This document shows positions 6,705 through 11,085 of a stretch of 11,085 nt of DNA, piece after piece; position 1 is the first letter of the stretch, and the number at the start of each line of letters is the position of its first letter. A program made the position numbers and the translations under genes. Below the pieces are notes generated by a model that made no database searches, had not been told where the DNA came from, and saw nothing but the letters and a program-made list of their open reading frames with translations. The stretch is from Flavobacteriales bacterium (GTDB lineage: Bacteria > Bacteroidota > Bacteroidia > Flavobacteriales_D > Sanyastnellaceae), in NCBI GenBank assembly GCA_015663855.1, contig DQRJ01000044.1:1-11085 (forward strand). The letters are read 5' to 3'.

Positions 6705-6739
6705 AAAAAGGGCTCCTCAAACGTGAGGGCCCTTTTTTT
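6705..6739. terminator. Strong, probably bidirectional intrinsic terminator
   Basis: AAAAGGGC-t-CCTCA pairs with TGAGG-GCCCTTTT around an AACG loop, giving about 13 bp with one bulged T. A run of seven T follows on the plus strand, and the plus-strand AAAAA gives five T on the minus strand. It ends the SulP/dioxygenase/DAHP synthase transcripts, and from the other side the purB-ABC-DUF983 unit whose stop is at 6762. Confidence 0.9.
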
Positions 6740-6761
6740 ATGCGTGAAAGTTTCAGGAGCG

Positions 6762-7154
6762 TTATTTCAGCTTCGTAAATGACGAAAGCCAAATAGATCG
6801 AGAGACTCGGTAGATTATGGGAAGGAGAACTATGAGCGTTGTTACTCCCGAAATAATTAACGTTGCGGCATTGTTGAGGAATTCGAACTCGATTAGGCCT
6901 AGAAACGCGAAAGTTTTGAGGGCGACGAAGACTGCAACCCAAATCGCTACCGTTAGGGCGTAACTGACATAGGCGGCGCCGAAATAGAATCCTGGCTCCT
7001 TTACGAAGTCCTCCCCACACTCAGTGCAAGAACTGTGCATCTTAGTAATTGATGCGATGTTGTAAGGGTTAGATGAAATAAACAACTTTCCTTTTCCGCA
7101 CTGAGGACAGCTACATGAAAGTACTTTCTTTAATTGACTCTTGCTTAGTCCCAT
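6762..7154 (-). CDS. DUF983 family membrane protein with zinc-ribbon-like cysteines
   Basis: This encodes 130 residues. The N-terminus carries CPQCGKGKLF (16-25) and a second pair CTECG (43-47), two CxxC knuckles as in a zinc ribbon; C14 adds a further cysteine. The family core EPGFYFGAAYVSYAL (53-67) leads into two transmembrane helices, ~60-87 and ~94-116. DUF983 proteins are small membrane proteins of unknown biochemical role, common in Bacteroidota and Alphaproteobacteria. Its ATG lies 4 nt after the stop of the ABC exporter, so the two are certainly in one unit. A role in envelope or membrane-protein assembly would be guesswork. The start is chosen because the zinc-ribbon region follows it at the normal distance. 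Confidence 0.88.
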   Translation of the reverse strand: MGLSKSQLKKVLSCSCPQCGKGKLFISSNPYNIASITKMHSSCTECGEDFVKEPGFYFGAAYVSYALTVAIWVAVFVALKTFAFLGLIEFEFLNNAATLIISGVTTLIVLLPIIYRVSRSIWLSSFTKLK

Positions 7155-7158
7155 TGTT

Positions 7159-8958
7159 TTATGATGTAAAAGACTGAAGACTGACTAGCTTAGAGTAAGA
7201 ACCGTTTTTCGAGATTAACTCATCGTGAGTCCCTTCCTCTAAAATCTTCCCCTCGGATAGAAGTATAATTCTGTCGGCCTTAGAGACTGTCGATAATCTA
7301 TGGGCGATAACTAGAACAGTTCGATTCTCCATAGCTGCGTCGAGAGCTGTTTGGACAGCGTGCTCAGATTCTGCGTCTAGAGCTGAAGTGGCTTCGTCTA
7401 GAACGAGGATAGAAGGGTCTCGATATAAAGCCCGAGCTAGAGCTACTCTTTGGCGTTGGCCTCCAGAAAGCTTCCCTCCTCCATCACCAACTGCGGTTTG
7501 CAATCCATCAGGCATTTTAGACGCGAACTCTAAAACTTGAGCGTCTTCAGCTGCAGATTGAAGCTTTTTCTCATCAACTTCTTCATCACCAATTGAGATA
7601 TTAGAAGTGATAGTTCCGTGGAATAATATAGACTCTTGAGTAACTACTCCGAGCTTATCTCTCCAAGAAGCTATAGGTATGCTACGTAAATCTCTTCCGT
7701 CAACCTCAATGGAACCATCCGTCGGGTCATCAAATCTAATAAGCAAATTCGAAAGCGTTGTCTTACCTGAACCCGATGCTCCTACAAGAGCTACTACCTC
7801 ACCCTTTTTAATATTAAGGGACAAGGATGAAATCACCTTCTGATCTCCGTAAGAGTAACTTACGTTCTTAAAAGAAATTGCAGTTCGAAAGTCTTCAAGA
7901 GGCTTAGCATTTGCAGGGGCTTCAGGAACTGAATTTGAAGTTTCGAGCATTTCCTCGAGTCTATCTAAAGAGGCAACTCCTTTGTTGATTCTGAACCAAC
8001 CATCGCTGAACGCTCTTGCCGGAGGGATTATCTGCGAAAAGACCACGAGGTAACCGATAAACCAATCGCCTGTTAAGCCCGTAGTACCATCAAGAACTAT
8101 ATGTCCGCCATATCCAAGGAGGATCGCCATAACCGTGAGCGAGATGACTTCGCTAACGGGCGAACTCAAATACTCTCGTCTATACATTTTGCGGACTGCC
8201 TGAAAATGGCTCTCGTTCCTCTTTGAAAATCTTTTAGTAAATACTCCCTCAACACCGAACGCTTTAATAATTCTAACTCCACTCAAAGTCTCTTCTAGGA
8301 TATTAACTAAACTTCCCAATTCTTCTTTTCCTTTAAGAGCTGAATGCTTCAACTTCTTAGCAATACGGCTAATAAGCACCCCGCTTACAGGTAGAAACAC
8401 GAGGGCGAAAATCGTCAGCTCCCAACTTAGAGCAAATAAAGCCGCTATTGAAATGAACACTATAAGCGGCGACTTAAACATCACCTCGACAGAACCGACA
8501 ATACTCACCTCAACCTCATTAAGATCCACCGTTAATCTGCTGAGCACATCACCTTTACGGGAGTTAGTGAACCAGCCCATGGTTTGGCCTAGAACACGCT
8601 TGTACATATTATTCCTCAAATCGCGACTCACACCAGTTCTGATAGTTGCGAGGCTATACATGGCGAGATATGAGACCAAATTCTTCAATACCGCCAGCAC
8701 TACCACAGAAATGCAGACCATGAGTAGGGCATGTGTAGTTCCTACTCCAACCACGTAATTATCAAACCACTCCCCTATTCGTCCCGGGATGTCGTCAGCG
8801 TGAGTCGTTACCCCTCCGAATAGAATTCGCAAAAACGGGACAACGCTAAGGAAGGAAAAAAGAGATAATATCGCACCTAACGCGTTGAGGCTAGCGTTCG
8901 AAGCTAAATTCAAGCGATAATCCCGGAATAAAGGAAATAGTACAGAAAGACTTTTCAT
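7159..8958 (-). CDS. MsbA-like ABC exporter (fused membrane and ATPase domains)
   Basis: This encodes a 599-residue half-transporter, working as a homodimer. Residues ~20-325 form the six-helix ABC exporter domain, with the coupling-region pattern WFTNSRKGDVLSRLTVDLNE at 129-148. The ATPase domain (~360-590) is intact: Walker A G393-ASGSGK-T400, Q-loop Q441, signature LSGGQ 497-501, Walker B ILVLDE with catalytic E522, D-loop SALD 525-528 and switch H553. It most resembles lipid A or phospholipid flippases of the MsbA type or general multidrug exporters; in Bacteroidota these are often essential lipid exporters, but the substrate cannot be told from sequence. It follows purB by 16 nt and precedes the DUF983 gene by 4 nt, so it is probably part of that operon. 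No Shine-Dalgarno sequence is visible. Confidence 0.94.
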   Translation of the reverse strand: MKSLSVLFPLFRDYRLNLASNASLNALGAILSLFSFLSVVPFLRILFGGVTTHADDIPGRIGEWFDNYVVGVGTTHALLMVCISVVVLAVLKNLVSYLAMYSLATIRTGVSRDLRNNMYKRVLGQTMGWFTNSRKGDVLSRLTVDLNEVEVSIVGSVEVMFKSPLIVFISIAALFALSWELTIFALVFLPVSGVLISRIAKKLKHSALKGKEELGSLVNILEETLSGVRIIKAFGVEGVFTKRFSKRNESHFQAVRKMYRREYLSSPVSEVISLTVMAILLGYGGHIVLDGTTGLTGDWFIGYLVVFSQIIPPARAFSDGWFRINKGVASLDRLEEMLETSNSVPEAPANAKPLEDFRTAISFKNVSYSYGDQKVISSLSLNIKKGEVVALVGASGSGKTTLSNLLIRFDDPTDGSIEVDGRDLRSIPIASWRDKLGVVTQESILFHGTITSNISIGDEEVDEKKLQSAAEDAQVLEFASKMPDGLQTAVGDGGGKLSGGQRQRVALARALYRDPSILVLDEATSALDAESEHAVQTALDAAMENRTVLVIAHRLSTVSKADRIILLSEGKILEEGTHDELISKNGSYSKLVSLQSFTS

Positions 8959-8974
8959 GAATTAGGAGACGTTT

Positions 8975-10336
8975 TTAAGATACTAGCTCTTCCGAATACC
9001 CAATGTATGACGAAGGTGTAATCGCTCTAAGCTCCTCCTTAACGGAATCCGAAACGTTTAAAGTATCTATGAAATTCCTCATAGCTTTCGCATCTATTTT
9101 CTCTCCCGTTCTAGTGAGCTCTTTTAAAGCTTCGTAAGGTTTCGGGTAGCCTTCGCGGCGGAGAATGGTTTGGACTCCTTCTGAAACAACAGCCCAATTA
9201 TTTTCAAGTGCCGCTTCAAGCGCTGCCTTATTCAAGACTAGCTTACTCAACCCTTTAAGCAGAGAATTAAGTGCGATAATTCCATGGCTTAAAGGCACGC
9301 CCAGATTTCTCAACACCGTAGAATCGGTCAAGTCTCTTTGCATCCTTGAAATAGGAAGCTTTTCTGAGAAGTGACCTAAAATTGCGTTCGCTAATCCGAA
9401 GTTCCCCTCGCTGTTCTCGAAATCGATAGGATTCACTTTATGCGGCATAGCAGATGACCCCACTTCTCCCTTTACAATTTTCTGTTTGAAGTAATCCATC
9501 GAAATGTAAGTCCAAACATCTCTATCCAAATCAATCAAAATCGTGTGCGCTCTTCTCAAGCTATCACACCAAGTCGCTAAATGATCGTAATGCTCAATCT
9601 GCGTAGTCACCTGGCTTCTATGAAGACCTAGGTTATCCTCTACAAACTTCGTCCCGAATGACAGCCAATCGATATTCGGATACGCAACTCTATGAGCGTT
9701 AAATCCTCCGGTAGCCCCTCCAAACTTCGCCGCATAAACAGAATTCGCAATCCCCTCTCTCTGAATTCTAAGTCTGTCTTCAAAGACACGGATTTCCTTA
9801 CCTAACGTTACTGGAGATGCTGCCTGTCCATGCGTTCTAGCAAGCATAGGCACAGACTTCCACTCAACAGCGAGGGAATGTAATTTCGCAAGCACCTCAT
9901 CGATAAGAGGCAAGTACACATCTTCGGTAGCTCTCTTTAACGACAACGGTATTGCAGTATTATTTATGTCCTGAGATGTCAATCCGAAGTGAACAAATTC
10001 ACTCCATTCGCTAATCCCTAACTTCTCCATCTCCTCCTTAATCCAATACTCTACCGCCTTAACATCGTGGTTCGTTGTTGCTTCTATATCCTTAATTCTC
10101 GATGCGTTGTCTTGGGTGAAATTCTTGTACAGATTATGTAGGTCTGTGAATTTATCTTTAGGGAAATTTGAAAGCTGAGGTAATGGAAGCTCCACTAAAT
10201 CAATAAAATACCTCACCTCTACTTCGACTCTGTGAAGAATCAACCCCCACTCAGACAGTAGTGGAGCTAGAGGTGTCGTGTGCCTACGGTAACGACCATC
10301 GACAGGTGATATAGCATTCAAAGAAGACAACGGCAT
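8975..10336 (-). CDS. purB: Adenylosuccinate lyase
   Basis: This encodes 453 residues, close to the 456 of E. coli PurB and of the same long subtype. It cleaves SAICAR to AICAR and adenylosuccinate to AMP, releasing fumarate, in purine synthesis in the cytoplasm. Visible features are the N-terminal ISPVDGRYR (9-17), the substrate-binding VHFGLTSQDINNTAIP (115-130), the catalytic-acid histidine H169 in ARTHGQAASP, and the fumarase/aspartase superfamily signature GSSAMPHKVNP (293-303) whose flexible-loop serine is the catalytic base. QRDLTDSTVLRN near residue 335 is also conserved. The ATG at 10336 places ISPVDGRYR at the usual position. It is the first gene of the minus-strand unit; a -7-like box lies about 35 nt upstream. 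Confidence 0.97.
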   Translation of the reverse strand: MPLSSLNAISPVDGRYRRHTTPLAPLLSEWGLILHRVEVEVRYFIDLVELPLPQLSNFPKDKFTDLHNLYKNFTQDNASRIKDIEATTNHDVKAVEYWIKEEMEKLGISEWSEFVHFGLTSQDINNTAIPLSLKRATEDVYLPLIDEVLAKLHSLAVEWKSVPMLARTHGQAASPVTLGKEIRVFEDRLRIQREGIANSVYAAKFGGATGGFNAHRVAYPNIDWLSFGTKFVEDNLGLHRSQVTTQIEHYDHLATWCDSLRRAHTILIDLDRDVWTYISMDYFKQKIVKGEVGSSAMPHKVNPIDFENSEGNFGLANAILGHFSEKLPISRMQRDLTDSTVLRNLGVPLSHGIIALNSLLKGLSKLVLNKAALEAALENNWAVVSEGVQTILRREGYPKPYEALKELTRTGEKIDAKAMRNFIDTLNVSDSVKEELRAITPSSYIGYSEELVS

Positions 10337-10370
10337 GATAGTGTGTTTTTCAGTGCTTTAATTCAAAGCG

Positions 10371-10378
10371 TAAAGATA
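10371..10378 (-). promoter_or_regulatory. Probable -7 box for purB
   Basis: The minus strand reads TATCTTTA, one mismatch from TAnnTTTG, and would give a ~30-nt leader to the ATG at 10336. No TTG lies 18-20 nt upstream, so the match is partial. The 87-nt divergent gap between purB and the MBL-fold gene holds no purine-type regulatory motif that I recognise. Confidence 0.45.
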
Positions 10379-10411
10379 CGTAGCATGGCATCGCCCCCCT
10401 ATAAAACTTAC

Positions 10412-10419
10412 TACCTTAG
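10412..10419 (+). promoter_or_regulatory. Possible -7 box for the MBL-fold gene
   Basis: TACCTTAG is one mismatch from TAnnTTTG and lies 4 nt before the ATG at 10424, the same spacing as at the SulP gene. No -33 TTG is evident. If real, the mRNA would be leaderless or nearly so. Confidence 0.35.
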
Positions 10420-10423
10420 TAGC

Positions 10424-11085
10424 ATGAAACTTCACACAATTCACAACGGAAATTTCAAATTGGACGGAGGAGCGATGTTCGGGGTGGTGCCGAAAAAGCT
10501 TTGGTCTAGAACGAACCCGGCAGACTCAAATAACTTATGCCCATGGGCTATGAGGTCACTACTTATAGAAGACGGGGACAAACTCACCTTAATCGACTGC
10601 GGCTTAGGGGATAAACAGAGCGAGAAATTCTTCGGACACTACCACCCTCATGGTGACGATTCATTAGACAAATCCCTCGCTTCGGCAGGATTTTCTAAGG
10701 ACGACATAACAGATGTTTTCCTTACACACCTACATTTCGATCACGTCGGAGGAGCTGTGGAATGGAATGATTCTCGAAACGGGTACAGACCCAGTTTTAA
10801 AAACGCAACGTATTGGACTAACGACAGGCATTGGAAATGGGCCACTGAGCCCAATTACCGTGAAAAAGCCAGTTTTTTATCCGAAAATATTATTCCTCTG
10901 CAGGAAAGTGGCCAATTGAAATACATCACGGCTGGTGCTGATGATTTGAGGATTTCTACCGGCTTAGGATTTGACACATTCATAGTAAACGGACATACGG
11001 ACGCCCAAATGTGTCCTATTATCAAAATAGGTGGCGAAACTCTGGTCTTTATGGCAGATTTGCTTCCGAGCACAGGCCACATCCC
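10424..11085 (+). CDS. Metallo-beta-lactamase-fold hydrolase (3' end beyond window)
   Basis: From the ATG at 10424 the frame stays open for 220 codons to the window edge. The zinc-binding motif THLHFDHVGG gives H102, H104, D106 and H107; H191 in NGHTDAQM and D212 in FMADLLPS are the next expected ligands, so a dinuclear site looks complete so far. The last ligand histidine would lie beyond the window; relatives are about 270-290 residues long. The group resembles AiiA-like lactonases and related hydrolases widespread in Bacteroidota (typical start HNGNFKLDGGAMFGVVPK), usually annotated only as MBL-fold hydrolases. Lactonase or quorum-quenching activity is possible but cannot be inferred from sequence alone. 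No signal peptide is present, so it is cytoplasmic. It is divergent from purB. Confidence 0.92.
   Translation, partial: MKLHTIHNGNFKLDGGAMFGVVPKKLWSRTNPADSNNLCPWAMRSLLIEDGDKLTLIDCGLGDKQSEKFFGHYHPHGDDSLDKSLASAGFSKDDITDVFLTHLHFDHVGGAVEWNDSRNGYRPSFKNATYWTNDRHWKWATEPNYREKASFLSENIIPLQESGQLKYITAGADDLRISTGLGFDTFIVNGHTDAQMCPIIKIGGETLVFMADLLPSTGHI

Noticed and set aside
6703..7020. 105-codon minus-strand reading frame rich in Arg
   Set aside because: It is in another frame over the DUF983 gene and the terminator; the DUF983 frame has recognisable family motifs.
10713..11082. Short plus- and minus-strand reading frames at the right edge
   Set aside because: They are shadows of the MBL-fold hydrolase, whose frame carries the full zinc-binding motif.

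Overview
The window reads as chromosomal DNA of a member of the Bacteroidota, most likely a marine-type flavobacterium (Flavobacteriales). Four things support this. The clearest promoters match the Bacteroidota pattern TTG/TTTG-N18-TAnnTTTG. None of the starts examined has a convincing Shine-Dalgarno sequence. The DAHP synthase carries a C-terminal chorismate mutase, as is usual in this phylum. A large secreted CUB/PKD/P-domain protein resembles those exported by the type IX secretion system. No insertion sequence, phage gene, CRISPR array or rRNA was seen.

Layout. Positions 1-1789 (minus strand) hold a two-gene unit for exported proteins: a small secreted protein of unknown function, then a long modular surface or secreted protein that runs off the left edge. 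The two overlap by 4 nt. Positions 1866-2090 (plus) hold a promoter and two tandem tRNA genes, tRNA-Lys(UUU) and tRNA-Leu(GAG). Positions 2272-6739 (plus) hold a SulP-family anion transporter, a persulfide dioxygenase fused to two rhodanese domains, and a DAHP synthase/chorismate mutase, ending at a strong hairpin terminator. Positions 6762-10336 (minus) hold purB, an MsbA-like ABC exporter and a DUF983 membrane protein, tightly packed in that transcription order and converging on the same terminator. Positions 10424-11085 (plus) hold a divergent metallo-beta-lactamase-fold hydrolase that runs off the right edge.

How the genes may work together. The sulfur pair is the most coherent functional unit. 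The dioxygenase-rhodanese fusion should oxidise glutathione- or protein-type persulfide to sulfite and move sulfane sulfur on, perhaps to thiosulfate. The SulP carrier next to it could move the resulting oxyanion. The fusion has its own good promoter with a near-perfect dyad over its -33 element, which suggests regulation. The aromatic-pathway enzyme is joined to it by a one-base stop/start overlap, so the two should be co-translated although their pathways are unrelated. The purB-ABC-DUF983 unit combines purine synthesis with envelope functions and looks like ordinary housekeeping.

Most genes belong to well-known families. The less ordinary points are the apparently leaderless starts (SulP GTG and the MBL-fold ATG, each 4 nt after a -7-like box), the catalytically dead first rhodanese domain, the dyad at the dioxygenase promoter, and the small-secreted-protein/CUB-PKD pair. 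I did not see a clearly new defence or mobile system here.
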